From Roseateles_B flavus (GTDB taxonomy: Bacteria; Pseudomonadota; Gammaproteobacteria; Burkholderiales; Burkholderiaceae_C), in the NCBI RefSeq assembly GCF_039872765.1, contig NZ_JBDPZC010000009.1, positions 140,609-204,608 on the forward strand: a stretch of 64,000 bases of DNA, written 5' to 3'. The translations under genes and the position numbers were made by a program. Below, piece after piece: positions 24,525 through 33,344 of the stretch (position 1 is its first letter; every line of letters begins with the position of its first letter). Under the pieces are notes generated by a model. The model was not told where the DNA came from and ran no database searches. It saw nothing but the letters and a program-made list of their open reading frames with translations.

Positions 24525-25274
24525 ATGAGCCTGCCCGACACCGCCGCCACTACCGCCCTCGATGACCCGCAGCGGGAGAATTTCCGGATCAGCGCCCCCG
24601 TCGAGATTGCGGCCTACCTGCGTGAGCTGATGAGCGAGCAGGCACGGGTCTACCTGCGCAATCCGGAAGGGGTCGACCTGCACACCACCCTGTGCGTGCT
24701 GGACGCCCGGACCGGGCTCATGGGCTTCGACCTCCCCAGCAGCAGCAGCCAGGCGGAATCCCTGCTCGAGAGCGACGAGATCACCGCCACGGCCTACCTG
24801 GCCTCGATCCGGCTGGAGTTCGAGCTGGAGCAGCCCGTCATCGTGCGCGATGGCGGCGGCAGCGTGCTGCGTGCCGCCCTGCCCCAGCGCCTGTACCGCT
24901 TCCAGCGCCGCCAGACCTTCCGGGTCCAGCCCACGGGCGTGAACTATCCGCTGCTGCAGCTGCGCCACCCCCTGCAAGGTGAGCTGCTGCGCCTGCGCGT
25001 GCTGGACGTGAGCATGGGCGGCCTGGGCCTGCTGCTGCCGGGCGACCAGCCCGAGCTCCCGCCCAACCAGGACCTCGGCGGCTGTGTGCTGGAGCTGGAC
25101 CGAGACACCCGCCTGGAAGTAGGCCTGCGGCTGCTGCACGTGACGCAGCATGCCGAGATCCAGAGCGGCCGCCACCTGGGCTGCGCCTTCCAGACGCTGC
25201 CGCCAGAGACGGCGCGTGCCCTGCAGCTCTACATCGACCAGACCCAGAAGCGGCGCCGCCAGATGCGGCTGTGA
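24525..25274 (+). CDS. ycgR: YcgR-type flagellar brake, PilZ domain
   Basis: A 249-residue soluble protein with the two-part YcgR layout: an N-terminal YcgR domain (about 15-115) and a C-terminal PilZ domain. The cyclic di-GMP binding motifs are visible: RRQTFR (the RxxxR part) near residue 140 and DVSMGGLG (the D/NxSxxG part) near residue 165. When bound to cyclic di-GMP, family members bind the flagellar motor and slow or bias it. The ATG at 24525 was chosen over 24486 because the earlier stretch looks non-coding. It follows fliT and converges with fliE. It is the direct link between the cyclases in this window and the motor. Confidence 0.9.
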   Translation: MSLPDTAATTALDDPQRENFRISAPVEIAAYLRELMSEQARVYLRNPEGVDLHTTLCVLDARTGLMGFDLPSSSSQAESLLESDEITATAYLASIRLEFELEQPVIVRDGGGSVLRAALPQRLYRFQRRQTFRVQPTGVNYPLLQLRHPLQGELLRLRVLDVSMGGLGLLLPGDQPELPPNQDLGGCVLELDRDTRLEVGLRLLHVTQHAEIQSGRHLGCAFQTLPPETARALQLYIDQTQKRRRQMRL

Positions 25275-25302
25275 AGCCCCTCTGGCCGGCCCGCGGCAGG
25301 CC

Positions 25303-25626
25303 TCAGACCTGCATGTTCATGATTTCCGAGTAGGCCGAGACCAGGCGGTTGCGCACCTGCAGCGTGGCCTGGAAGCCGATCTGTGCCTTCTGCATGGCCA
25401 CCATGGTCTCTTCGAGGCTGACCGTCGGGTTGTCCAGCTGGACCTCGCGCTGCAGGCGCTGGGCCTCGTTCTGCTGGGTGCTCACCGACTGCATGGCCTT
25501 GACCATGGCATCGCCAAAGCTGGCGCCACCGGTGGCGCGCGTCTGCGTCACCGGCTGGCCGTTGCTGCTCATGCCGGCGCGGGCGACGGCGGCTGCGAAA
25601 TCAAAGGGGCGAAGCTTGAGGTCCAT
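25303..25626 (-). CDS. fliE: Flagellar hook-basal body protein FliE
   Basis: A 107-residue protein that joins the MS ring to the rod and is among the first exported. The C-terminal QKAQIGFQATLQVRNRLVSAYSEIMNMQV (positions 25303-25390) is typical; the ATG at 25626 follows a GGGAG site. Unlike the usual fliE-fliF-fliG order on one strand, fliE is on the opposite strand from fliF, with its own sigma-28-type promoter at 25753-25779. That would make it a late gene in an unusual way, because FliE is needed early. Confidence 0.93.
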   Translation of the reverse strand: MDLKLRPFDFAAAVARAGMSSNGQPVTQTRATGGASFGDAMVKAMQSVSTQQNEAQRLQREVQLDNPTVSLEETMVAMQKAQIGFQATLQVRNRLVSAYSEIMNMQV

Positions 25627-25752
25627 GGCATCTCCCGGAGCTGACGGTGCCATCCGGCCCGGCGGGGCGCGGCGGCAGGACACGGTCCCGCTCTTCAGGT
25701 AGGCAAATGCTACGGGGCAGGCCAAAGGACAAAGGCGTGAACTGAGCGCGCT

Positions 25753-25779
25753 TTGTCGGCCTCATTTCGCCTTTCTTGA
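25753..25779 (-). promoter_or_regulatory. Sigma-28 promoter of fliE
   Basis: On the minus strand TCAA (25779-25776), 15 nt, then GCCGACAA (25760-25753), 7 of 8 to the consensus. It lies 126 bp upstream of fliE, in the gap shared with fliF. No sigma-54 pair (GG-10 nt-GC) was recognised here for either gene. Confidence 0.65.
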
Positions 25780-25849
25780 GGGGGAAATGACAAAAAAATC
25801 CTGGTCATTGGTGCGGGAACCCTGCACCCTTGCTCAGCAGCCACCCGCC

Positions 25850-27550
25850 ATGGACAACGCCCTCACCGCCCCTACCGCCGTCACCCTGGAGCCCGTCCCG
25901 GTCCAGCCCGCAGGCCAGCCGGGCCTGGCCGGGCGATTGGTGGCCCTGCCCGCCCGCAGCAAGCTCGGCCTGGGCCTGGGGCTCGCCGCGCTCGTGGGCG
26001 TGGTGCTGGCCATGAGCCTATGGTCCTCGCAGGGCGACTTCCGCCCCGTCTTCACCGGCCTCTCGGACAAGGACGGCGGTGCCGTCATCGCCCAGCTGGC
26101 GCAGATGCAGGTGCCCTACAGGAACGAGCCCGGCGGCACCATCCTCGTGCCAGCCAACCAGGTCTATGACGTGCGCATGAAGCTGGCCTCGGCCGGCCTG
26201 CCCAAGGGCTCGGTGGTGGGCTTCGAGCTCATGGACAAGCAGTCCATCGGCCAGACCCAGTTCAACGAGCGCCTGAACTTCCAGCGCGCCCTGGAGGGTG
26301 AGCTGACCCGCACCATCACCGCCATGGCAGACGTGGCCGATGCCCGCGTGCACCTGGCCATGCCCCAGCAGAACGGCTTCTTCCGCGAGCAGCAGAAGCC
26401 CAGCGCCTCGGTGATGCTGACCCTGCGCGGCGGCCGCACCCTGGATCGCGCCCAGGTCGCCGGCATCGTGCATTTGGTCTCGGCCTCGGTGCCCGAACTC
26501 AATCCCAAGGCCGTCAGCGTGCTGGACAGCACCGGCGCCCTGCTCTCCAACCCGGGTGACAACGGCTCCGGCCTGGACAGCCAGCAGCTGCAGTACAAGC
26601 AGCAGGTCGAGGCCAACCTCCACAAGCGCATCTATGAGCTGCTGGAGCCGGTGGTGGGCCGCGAGAACCTGCGCGCCACCGTCACCGCCGATGTCGACTT
26701 CTCCCAGGTCGAGTCCACCGCCGAGGAATACAAGCCCAATCAGGGTGCCAATGCCAGCAGCGCCATCCGCAGCCAGCAGACCCAGGAATCGACCAACGCC
26801 ACGCCCGCCCAGCCCTCGGGCGTGCCGGGCGCCGCCACCAACCAGCCGCCGGTGCCTGCCACGGCCCCCATCAATGGCGCCTCGGCCCCGCTGCAGACGG
26901 CGGGTGGCGCGGGCAGCGGCCAGCAGAGCAGCCGCCGCGAGGCTGTCACCAACTACGAGCTGGACAAGACCGTCCGCGTGACCCGCAACGCCACCGGCGT
27001 GGTGCGCCGGCTCAATGCCGCGGTGGTCGTCAACCATCGCAGCATCACCGACCCCAAGGGCAAGGTCACGACAGTGCCCGTGTCCCAGGACGAGCTCGAC
27101 AAGCTGACCGCGCTCGTCAAGGAGACCATGGGCTTCAGCCAGGACCGCGGCGACTCCGTGCGCGTGGTCTCGGCGCCCTTCGTGGTCGAGAAGATCGACA
27201 GCACCGAGCTGCCCCTGTGGAAGCAGCCTTGGGTGCTGGACGTGGTGCGCGCCGCCGCCGTGCCCGCAGCCCTGGTGCTGGTGGCCCTGATCGCCGTCTT
27301 CGGCATGGTCAAGCCGGCCATCCGCGCGGCCTTCCCGCCGCCCGCGGAAGAGAAGGCCGAGGAGGCCGGCGGCCAGCTCAATGCCGTGGCCGACGAGACC
27401 GAGTTGCTGCCTGGCGCCGATGGCCTGCCCGCCCTGGAAGCCCCCGCCAACAACCAGAAGCTCGAACGGGCCCGCCAGCTGGCCCGCGAGAACCCCGCGG
27501 CCGTCGCCAACATCGTTCGCGCGTGGGTGAACGGCGAGGAGCCAGTGTGA
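25850..27550 (+). CDS. fliF: Flagellar MS-ring protein FliF
   Basis: A 566-residue membrane protein that forms the MS ring, the base on which the motor is built. A first membrane segment (LGLGLGLAALVGVVLAMSLW) is followed by ring-building domains (VPYRNEPGG, ALEGELTRTITAMADVADAR) and a second membrane segment near residue 460-485. The C-terminus (RARQLARENPAAVANIVRAWV) binds FliG. The start at 25850 (MDNALTAPT) fits the family; an in-frame ATG at 25787 has a better ribosome site (GAGGGGG) but adds an unlikely sequence. Its stop is followed by 336 bp of repeats before fliG. Confidence 0.96.
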   Translation: MDNALTAPTAVTLEPVPVQPAGQPGLAGRLVALPARSKLGLGLGLAALVGVVLAMSLWSSQGDFRPVFTGLSDKDGGAVIAQLAQMQVPYRNEPGGTILVPANQVYDVRMKLASAGLPKGSVVGFELMDKQSIGQTQFNERLNFQRALEGELTRTITAMADVADARVHLAMPQQNGFFREQQKPSASVMLTLRGGRTLDRAQVAGIVHLVSASVPELNPKAVSVLDSTGALLSNPGDNGSGLDSQQLQYKQQVEANLHKRIYELLEPVVGRENLRATVTADVDFSQVESTAEEYKPNQGANASSAIRSQQTQESTNATPAQPSGVPGAATNQPPVPATAPINGASAPLQTAGGAGSGQQSSRREAVTNYELDKTVRVTRNATGVVRRLNAAVVVNHRSITDPKGKVTTVPVSQDELDKLTALVKETMGFSQDRGDSVRVVSAPFVVEKIDSTELPLWKQPWVLDVVRAAAVPAALVLVALIAVFGMVKPAIRAAFPPPAEEKAEEAGGQLNAVADETELLPGADGLPALEAPANNQKLERARQLARENPAAVANIVRAWVNGEEPV

Positions 27551-27557
27551 GATGTGA

Positions 27558-27696
27558 GCCCCTCGCCCAGTCTTGCCACCCTGAACGGGGGCAAACCCGG
27601 TCGGTCCCCCGGGGGGACGACGATGTCTGCGGCATTGGGCCGCTGACATCGACTTGGCGGGCCGGCTTGGGAACGGCCCGGCGCTCGGCCCGGAAT
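27558..27696. repeat. Tandem intergenic repeat, copy 1
   Basis: This 139-bp unit recurs at 27712-27840. From about 27595 on the two copies are almost identical, while the first 35 bases differ and copy 1 is 10 bases longer. Inside are a C-run/G-run (27606-27616), a hairpin with GATGTC-T-GCGGC (27622-27633) and GCCGC-T-GACATC (27639-27650), and GGGCCGGCTT (27659-27668). Its reverse complement shares GCGCCGGGCCG and AAGCCGGCCC with the flhD-flhC element. Confidence 0.9.
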
Positions 27697-27711
27697 GCCT
27701 GGCCCCTCGCC

Positions 27712-27840
27712 CAGGCTCGCCTCGCTGGACGCGGGCTTGCCCGGTCGGTCCCCCGGGGGGGCGACGATGTCTGCGGCATTGGGCCGCTGACATCGACTTG
27801 GCGGGCCGGCTTGGGAGCGGCCCGGCGCTCGGCCCGGAAT
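27712..27840. repeat. Tandem intergenic repeat, copy 2
   Basis: The second copy has the same C-run/G-run (27750-27761), the same hairpin (27766-27794) and the same GGGCCGGCTT (27803-27812) at an offset of 144 bp. It differs from copy 1 by a few single bases, for example GGGAGCGGCC against GGGAACGGCC. It ends 46 bp before the fliG start, so the two copies separate fliF and fliG, which are normally adjacent. Confidence 0.9.
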
Positions 27841-27886
27841 ACCATGCTCATTGCTCGATCGGACGAACTGACAGGAAAGCATCACC

Positions 27887-28882
27887 ATGGATGACGAAGG
27901 CGTTGAACAAGCGGCCATCCTGCTGATGTCGCTGGGCGAGGAGGAGGCCTCCGAGGTCTTCAAGCATCTCGCGCCCAAGGAAGTGCAGAAGCTGGGCGAG
28001 ACCATCGCCAAGCTGAAGGTGGTCAAGCGCGAGCAGGTCGAGAAGGTGCTGGACAAATTCGACGCAGTGGCGGAGACCCAGAGCATGCTGGTCAACGACA
28101 CCGACGAATACGTGCGCACGGTGCTGCGTCGCGCCCTCGGCGAGGACAAGGCCAACCTGCTGCTGGACCGCATCCTGCAGGGCAGCGATGTGTCCTCCAT
28201 CGAGAGCCTCAAGTGGATGGACGCCGGCTCGGTGGCCGAGCTGCTGCGCAACGAGCACCCGCAGATCATCGCCGCCATCCTGGCCCACCTGGACTTCGAC
28301 CAGACCAGCTCCGTCCTGAAGCTCTTCACCGAGCGCCAGCGCAACGAGGTGCTGATCCGCATCGCCACGCTGGATGGCATCCAGCCCATGGCCCTGAAGG
28401 ACCTCAACGAGGTGATGAGCCAGATCCTGGCCGGCGGCGACCGCATGCGCAAGAGCTCGCTGGGCGGCGTGAAGACGGCCGCCGAGATCATCAACATGAT
28501 GGGATCCAGCGTCGAGGCCTCGGTGCTGGACTACATCCGCGAGGCCGACAGCGACCTGGCGCAGAAGATCATGGACAACATGTTCACCTTCGACGATCTC
28601 GAGAAGATCGACGACAAGGGCATCCAGGCCACCCTCAAGGAAGTGCAGAGCGAGTCCCTGGTGGTCGCGCTCAAGGGCGCCGGCCCCGAGCTGCGCGAGA
28701 AGATCTTCCGCAACATGTCCACCCGTGCGGCCGAGACGCTGCGCGAGGACCTGGATTCCCGCGGCCCCGTGCGTCTCTCGGAGGTCGAGAGCGAGCAGAA
28801 GGAGATCCTCAAGATCGTTCGCCGCCTGGTGGACGAAGGCCAGATCGTGCTCGCCACCGGCGGGGACGACCAGTTCCTCTGA
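27887..28882 (+). CDS. fliG: Flagellar motor switch protein FliG
   Basis: A 331-residue rotor protein that receives torque from MotA and sets rotation direction. Three domains are seen: N-terminal FliF-binding (about 5-105), middle (EHPQIIAAILAHLDFDQTSSVL) and C-terminal torque domain (FTFDDLEKIDDKGIQATLKEV, with the charged helix). A CAGGAAAG ribosome site lies before the ATG. It should be cotranscribed with fliH onward, but whether it shares a transcript with fliF depends on the repeats in the gap. Confidence 0.97.
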   Translation: MDDEGVEQAAILLMSLGEEEASEVFKHLAPKEVQKLGETIAKLKVVKREQVEKVLDKFDAVAETQSMLVNDTDEYVRTVLRRALGEDKANLLLDRILQGSDVSSIESLKWMDAGSVAELLRNEHPQIIAAILAHLDFDQTSSVLKLFTERQRNEVLIRIATLDGIQPMALKDLNEVMSQILAGGDRMRKSSLGGVKTAAEIINMMGSSVEASVLDYIREADSDLAQKIMDNMFTFDDLEKIDDKGIQATLKEVQSESLVVALKGAGPELREKIFRNMSTRAAETLREDLDSRGPVRLSEVESEQKEILKIVRRLVDEGQIVLATGGDDQFL

Positions 28883-28915
28883 GCCTGCGGACACCGCCCT
28901 CACCGAATGCCCTGA

Positions 28916-29707
28916 ATGTTCACCATGCCGCCTCGCCCGCCTCGCCAAGTCCCCCCGCCGGTGCGCCCCGAGGGCAGCCCGACGCGCACCAGCCACTACA
29001 GCCGTTTCATCCCGCGCGAGGAGCTGCAGGGCTTCTCCAGCTGGAATCCGGACGCCTTCCACGGCGTGCCGGAGACCAAGCCGACCTACACGACGGCCGC
29101 CCCCGAGCCCGCCGTCGCCGAAGCCCCGGCCGAACCGGCGGCGCCCAATGTCGAGGAGCTGCTCGCCGCTGCGCGCCAGGGCGGCTACCAGGACGGCTAC
29201 CGCGACGGCATGGAGGCCCTGGACGCCTTCAAGAAGAGCTTCGCCCAGCAGATGAGCGCCCAGATCGGCGAGCTGGTGCGCAACTTCAATGCCGACTTCG
29301 AGGAGATGGAAGTCCGCATGGCCGAGACCCTGACGCGCTGCGCCGTCGAGCTGGCCCGCCAGGTGGTGCGCACCGAGCTGGAACAGCAGCCCGAGGCCAT
29401 CGCCCGCGTGGCGCATGACGCCGTCGAAGCCCTGCTCATCTCGGCCCGCCACATCCGCGTGCGGGTCCATCCCGAGGATCTGCCCCTGGTCGAGCAGGGC
29501 GCGGGTGAGGAACTCAAGGCCCGCGAGGCCCAGCTGATCCCTGACCCGGCCATCGCCCGCGGCGGCTGCAAGGTGGATTCCGACATCTCCAGCGTCGATG
29601 CCACCCTGCCCGCCCGCTGGCAGCAGGTGATGGCCGCCATGGGCCAGCACTCGCTGTGGGAAGACCGCCGCGGCAGTGGCGAGCCGGAAGAGGACGGTGC
29701 CGCATGA
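28916..29707 (+). CDS. fliH: Flagellar export regulator FliH
   Basis: A 263-residue regulator of the export ATPase FliI, linking it to the C-ring and gate. Residues about 80-105 hold the GxxxG-like helix (ARQGGYQDGYRDGMEALDAF), followed by a conserved C-terminal domain (LARQVVRTELEQQPEAI, KVDSDISSVDATLPARW). The N-terminal 75 residues are Pro-rich and variable. ATG at 28916 or 28925 could be used. It overlaps the fliI start by 4 bp (ATGA). Confidence 0.93.
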   Translation: MFTMPPRPPRQVPPPVRPEGSPTRTSHYSRFIPREELQGFSSWNPDAFHGVPETKPTYTTAAPEPAVAEAPAEPAAPNVEELLAAARQGGYQDGYRDGMEALDAFKKSFAQQMSAQIGELVRNFNADFEEMEVRMAETLTRCAVELARQVVRTELEQQPEAIARVAHDAVEALLISARHIRVRVHPEDLPLVEQGAGEELKAREAQLIPDPAIARGGCKVDSDISSVDATLPARWQQVMAAMGQHSLWEDRRGSGEPEEDGAA

Positions 29708-31140
29708 GGAACGACAGCATCGAGCGCCTCTCGCGCTGGGGCCAGTACCTCGACGACCTGCAGGCCTTCGCCGCGGCCCCCGTGGCCCTGGAACCGCAGG
29801 GCAAGCTGGTGCGCGTCGCCGGGCTGGTGCTGGAGGCGACCGGCGTGCGCGTGCCCGTCGGCTCGGTGTGCCAGATCCACATGCCCAGCTCGGCGGCCAA
29901 TCCGCGCCGCGGCCAGGCGCCGGTCAATGCCGAGGTCGTGGGCTTCTCCGGCGACCGCGCCTACCTGATGCCCACCGACGAGGTCCATGGCCTCTCCAGC
30001 GGCGCCATGGTCGTGCCCCGCCCCGCGGCCCTGCACGGCCCGGTGCTGGGCCAGCAGCGCCATCCCTGGCGCCGTGACGAGGACCGCGGCCTGCACCTGC
30101 CCATGGGCAATGGCTTGCTGGGCCGAGTGGTGGACTCCCACGGCCACCCGCTGGATCGCCGCGGCCCGCTGGAAGACGTGCACCCCGAGCCCATGGTGCG
30201 CCGCCCCATCAATGCCATGGACCGCGATCCGGTGCGCACCCCGCTGGACACCGGCGTGCGCTCCATCAACGCCATGCTCACCGTGGGCCGCGGCCAGCGC
30301 CTGGGCCTCTTCGCCGGCACCGGCGTCGGCAAGTCCGTGCTGCTGGGCATGATGGCGCGCTACACGCAGGCCGACGTCATCGTGGTGGGCCTCATCGGCG
30401 AACGCGGCCGCGAGGTCAAGGAGTTCATTGAAGACATCCTGGGCGAGGACGGCCTGGCCCGCTCGGTGGTCGTTGCCGCGCCGGCCGACGCCCCGCCGCT
30501 GCTGCGCATGCAGGGCGCGACCTACGCCACCGCCATCGCCGAGCATTTCCGCGACCGCGGCCTGCACGTGCTGCTGCTGATGGACTCCCTGACCCGCTAC
30601 GCCATGGCCCAGCGCGAGATCGCCCTGGCCATCGGCGAGCCGCCGGCCACCAAGGGCTATCCGCCCAGCTGCTTCGCCAAGCTGCCCCAGCTGGTGGAGC
30701 GCAGCGGCAACGGCATGGCGGGCGGCGGCTCCATCACGGCCTTCTACACCGTGCTGTCGGAAGGCGACGACCAGCAGGACCCTATCGCCGATGCCGCCCG
30801 CGGCATCCTGGACGGACACATCGTGCTCTCGCGCGAGCTGGCCGAGGCCGGGCACTACCCGGCCATCGACATCGAACGCTCGATCTCACGGGTCATGAGC
30901 AATGTGGCCAAGCCCGCGCATGTGGTCTGCGCCCGCCGCTTCCGCCAGCTCTGGGCCAAGCACAACAAGGCCCGCGACCTGCTCCAGCTGGGCGCCTATG
31001 TGCCAGGCCATGACCACGAGCTCGACCTCGCGGTGCGGCTGCATGCTGACATGGCCCAGCTGCTGCAACAGGACATGCATTCGCCGGCCGGCCTGGTGAG
31101 CAGCGTCGACCAGCTCGAAAAACTGGTCAATGTTTCCTGA
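29704..31140 (+). CDS. fliI: Flagellar export ATPase FliI
   Basis: A 478-residue hexameric ATPase related to F1-beta, which releases chaperones and energises export. Walker A is GLFAGTGVGKSVLLG (about residue 200), followed by GERGREVKEF, and Walker B VLLLMDSLTRYAMA. The family signature ATKGYPPSCFAKLPQLVE is present. The start at 29704 is fixed by its ATGA overlap with fliH. Length matches the family and no key residue is missing. Confidence 0.97.
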   Translation: MRNDSIERLSRWGQYLDDLQAFAAAPVALEPQGKLVRVAGLVLEATGVRVPVGSVCQIHMPSSAANPRRGQAPVNAEVVGFSGDRAYLMPTDEVHGLSSGAMVVPRPAALHGPVLGQQRHPWRRDEDRGLHLPMGNGLLGRVVDSHGHPLDRRGPLEDVHPEPMVRRPINAMDRDPVRTPLDTGVRSINAMLTVGRGQRLGLFAGTGVGKSVLLGMMARYTQADVIVVGLIGERGREVKEFIEDILGEDGLARSVVVAAPADAPPLLRMQGATYATAIAEHFRDRGLHVLLLMDSLTRYAMAQREIALAIGEPPATKGYPPSCFAKLPQLVERSGNGMAGGGSITAFYTVLSEGDDQQDPIADAARGILDGHIVLSRELAEAGHYPAIDIERSISRVMSNVAKPAHVVCARRFRQLWAKHNKARDLLQLGAYVPGHDHELDLAVRLHADMAQLLQQDMHSPAGLVSSVDQLEKLVNVS

Positions 31141-31174
31141 GAACTGCCGATAGTCCCAAGACGGAGAAACTTTC

Positions 31175-31648
31175 ATGAGCGCTCAATCCCTGCAAGCCCT
31201 GGACATGCTGCTGGAACGTGCCGAAGCCGAACGCGACGAGGCCCTGCGCCTGCTGCGTGACGCCGAGGCGCGGGCCGGTGCCATGCGCCAGCAGCACGAG
31301 CAGCTCGCGCAATACCGCACGGAGTACCAGACACGCTGGACCCAGAGCTTCGCCCGCAGCACCACGGTGGACATCCTCAGCTGCTACCAGAGTTTCGGCG
31401 GCCGCCTGGACCAGGCCATCAGCCAGCAGGACCTGCTGAGCAACCAGGCCGAGCAGCGCCTGGACCTGATCCGTGAACAACTGCGCGAACGCGAGCTGCG
31501 CGTGGCCTCGGTGCGCAAGCTGCTGGAGCGGCGCCGCCTGGAGGTGCGCCGCAGCCAGGATCGCCAGGAGCAGAAGGCCACCGACGAGCAGGCAGCCCGC
31601 ACGCTGCGCCACACCGGCTTCGGCCCTGCCCTGCGTCTCGGCCATTGA
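31175..31648 (+). CDS. fliJ: Flagellar export chaperone FliJ
   Basis: A 157-residue coiled-coil protein with charged heptad-like repeats throughout (RAEAERDEALRLLRDAEARA, REQLRERELRVASVRKLLE), as in FliJ, which sits in the FliI hexamer and interacts with FlhA. It follows fliI by 34 bp. Identity rests on size, coiled-coil character and order. Confidence 0.88.
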   Translation: MSAQSLQALDMLLERAEAERDEALRLLRDAEARAGAMRQQHEQLAQYRTEYQTRWTQSFARSTTVDILSCYQSFGGRLDQAISQQDLLSNQAEQRLDLIREQLRERELRVASVRKLLERRRLEVRRSQDRQEQKATDEQAARTLRHTGFGPALRLGH

Positions 31649-31694
31649 CCCCGCGCCGCCGGCTGCCCCTGGCGCCGGCCCGAAAGGATCTCCC

Positions 31695-33179
31695 ATGAAC
31701 AAGATGATGTTGACGCCCACGGCCGGCACCTCGCGGTCAGCCGCCGCAGACCTGCTGAGCCAGCTGGGCTCAGCCCGTGGCGGCCAGGACGGCGAGGCCT
31801 CGGCAGCCTTTGCACAGCTGCTGCAGGCCAAGGGCGGCGTGCTGTCGGCGGCACCGGTCGCGAGTAGCCCGCGTCAGCCCGCCTCCGCAGGCAAGGCGCC
31901 GGCCGCCCCCCTGTCAGGCAGCGAACCGGTGGCCGCTCCTTCGCCCCGTGCGTCGGCCCCTGCCCCTTCCCATGCCCCGGCCTCGCCCAGGCCGGAGGCC
32001 GAATCCTCACGCAACACCGCCGCCGATCTGGCGCGGCGCCAGGACGCCGCCCGGGCCGACAGCCGGCGCATGGCCCAGGGCAAGGACAGGCAGGGCCAGG
32101 CCGCCCAGGCCGCAGCCGAGGCAGACGCGCAGGACCCGGTGCTGGCCCAGGTGCTGCGGCATCTGCGCAAGGACGATGGTCCCAGCGATGCCGAAGTCGA
32201 CGCCACCGCCGAGGACGCCACCACTGAGACGCAGGATGCGGCGGAGGACGGCAGCCTGACGGCGGCGGTGCCCCAAGCCCAGCTTCCTGGCCAGGATGCC
32301 CAGAAGGCCCTGCCCGCCGCTGGCGATGCCGCCCTGGCATCGACCGACGCCCTGGGCAGGCAGGCCCGGTCCAGGCCCGAAGGCCTGGGCGATGCTGGCC
32401 CGGAGGGGCTGGCGGACGGCACTCGCGGCACGACCACGCGGGATGCCCGGAACATCGAGCTCCCTGCAGGCCTGCCGGGCGCTGCGGCGCAAGCCCAGGC
32501 GCAGGCACTGGCCGGCGCAGGGTCGCCGCCAGCGCAGGCCGCCGGTGCGGATGAGGCCGCGCTGGCCCTGGAGGCCACGGCACAAGGCGGCAAGGCCGGA
32601 GCAGGCCCTGCACACGAGCCGGCCGCGCTGCCCGCCGGCTTTGCCGGCTTGCTGCAGCAGGCGCAGGCCGGTGGCGTGCATGAGCGTGGCACGGGCGCTG
32701 TCCCGGCCGGCGCCCGCTACGAGCTGCAGTCACCGCTGCATGCACCGGGCTTTGCGCCCGAGATGGCCGCGCGCCTGAGCCTGGCCGCCACCGAAGGCGT
32801 GCAACAGGCCCAGCTGCACCTGAATCCCTCCGAGATGGGTCCCGTGCAAGTGCAGATCGTGCTGGATGGCCAGCAGGCGCAGATCAGCTTCGTGGCCGAG
32901 CAGGCCGACACCCGGGCCGTGCTGGAGAAGAGCCTGCCCGAGCTGGCCGGTGCGCTGCGTGAGCAGGGCCTCACGCTCAGCGGTGGCGGCGTGTTCAGCC
33001 AGCAGCAGCAGGCGCAGTCGGGCCAGTCCGGCCAGGCGGACCGCGACGGTGGCGCGGCGGCTGGACGCTGGGCCGCCTCCTCCCTGGACAGCACGGCAGG
33101 CGATGACATGAGCTCGGCGCAGCAGCGCAGCGCGACCGCGCCACGCCGCAGCCGCGGCGTCCTGGACCTCTTCGCCTGA
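31695..33179 (+). CDS. fliK: Flagellar hook-length control protein FliK
   Basis: A 494-residue protein, exported during hook growth, that measures hook length and triggers the FlhB switch. Most of it is low-complexity Ala, Pro, Gln and Gly sequence; the conserved C-terminal domain (about 355-440) has LHLNPSEMGPVQVQIVLDGQ and ADTRAVLEKSLPELAGALRE. The ATG at 31695 follows AAAGGA; the frame is open upstream inside fliJ but that is a shadow. The C-terminus is Ser/Thr/Arg-rich. Confidence 0.93.
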   Translation: MNKMMLTPTAGTSRSAAADLLSQLGSARGGQDGEASAAFAQLLQAKGGVLSAAPVASSPRQPASAGKAPAAPLSGSEPVAAPSPRASAPAPSHAPASPRPEAESSRNTAADLARRQDAARADSRRMAQGKDRQGQAAQAAAEADAQDPVLAQVLRHLRKDDGPSDAEVDATAEDATTETQDAAEDGSLTAAVPQAQLPGQDAQKALPAAGDAALASTDALGRQARSRPEGLGDAGPEGLADGTRGTTTRDARNIELPAGLPGAAAQAQAQALAGAGSPPAQAAGADEAALALEATAQGGKAGAGPAHEPAALPAGFAGLLQQAQAGGVHERGTGAVPAGARYELQSPLHAPGFAPEMAARLSLAATEGVQQAQLHLNPSEMGPVQVQIVLDGQQAQISFVAEQADTRAVLEKSLPELAGALREQGLTLSGGGVFSQQQQAQSGQSGQADRDGGAAAGRWAASSLDSTAGDDMSSAQQRSATAPRRSRGVLDLFA

Positions 33180-33344
33180 GTCCCGCATCGCAGGTCGGAG
33201 GGGTCCTGGCGGGGCCTCTCCGGTCTTTTGCACGCTTTTCCCCCGCTTATTGCCATATGCCAAGCCGCCATTCGTCCGAATAATTGATCCTGATGGCCCC
33301 ATGGCGCGCTACAGCGGCCGGGCCCACAGATCCAAGGAGTCTTC

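Noticed and set aside
25627..25849. Sigma-54 promoter for fliE or fliF
   Set aside because: I looked for GG-10 nt-GC pairs with TGGCAC-like context and found no match with correct spacing; the sigma-28 pair for fliE fits better.
27541..27886. Coding gene between fliF and fliG (short frames span the repeats)
   Set aside because: The frames exist only because the repeats are GC-rich; they have no ribosome site or recognisable product and are interrupted differently in each copy.
26018..29650. Long minus-strand frames of about 590-600 codons opposite fliF, fliG and fliH
   Set aside because: They are shadows of confident flagellar genes; the products are low-complexity and match no family.
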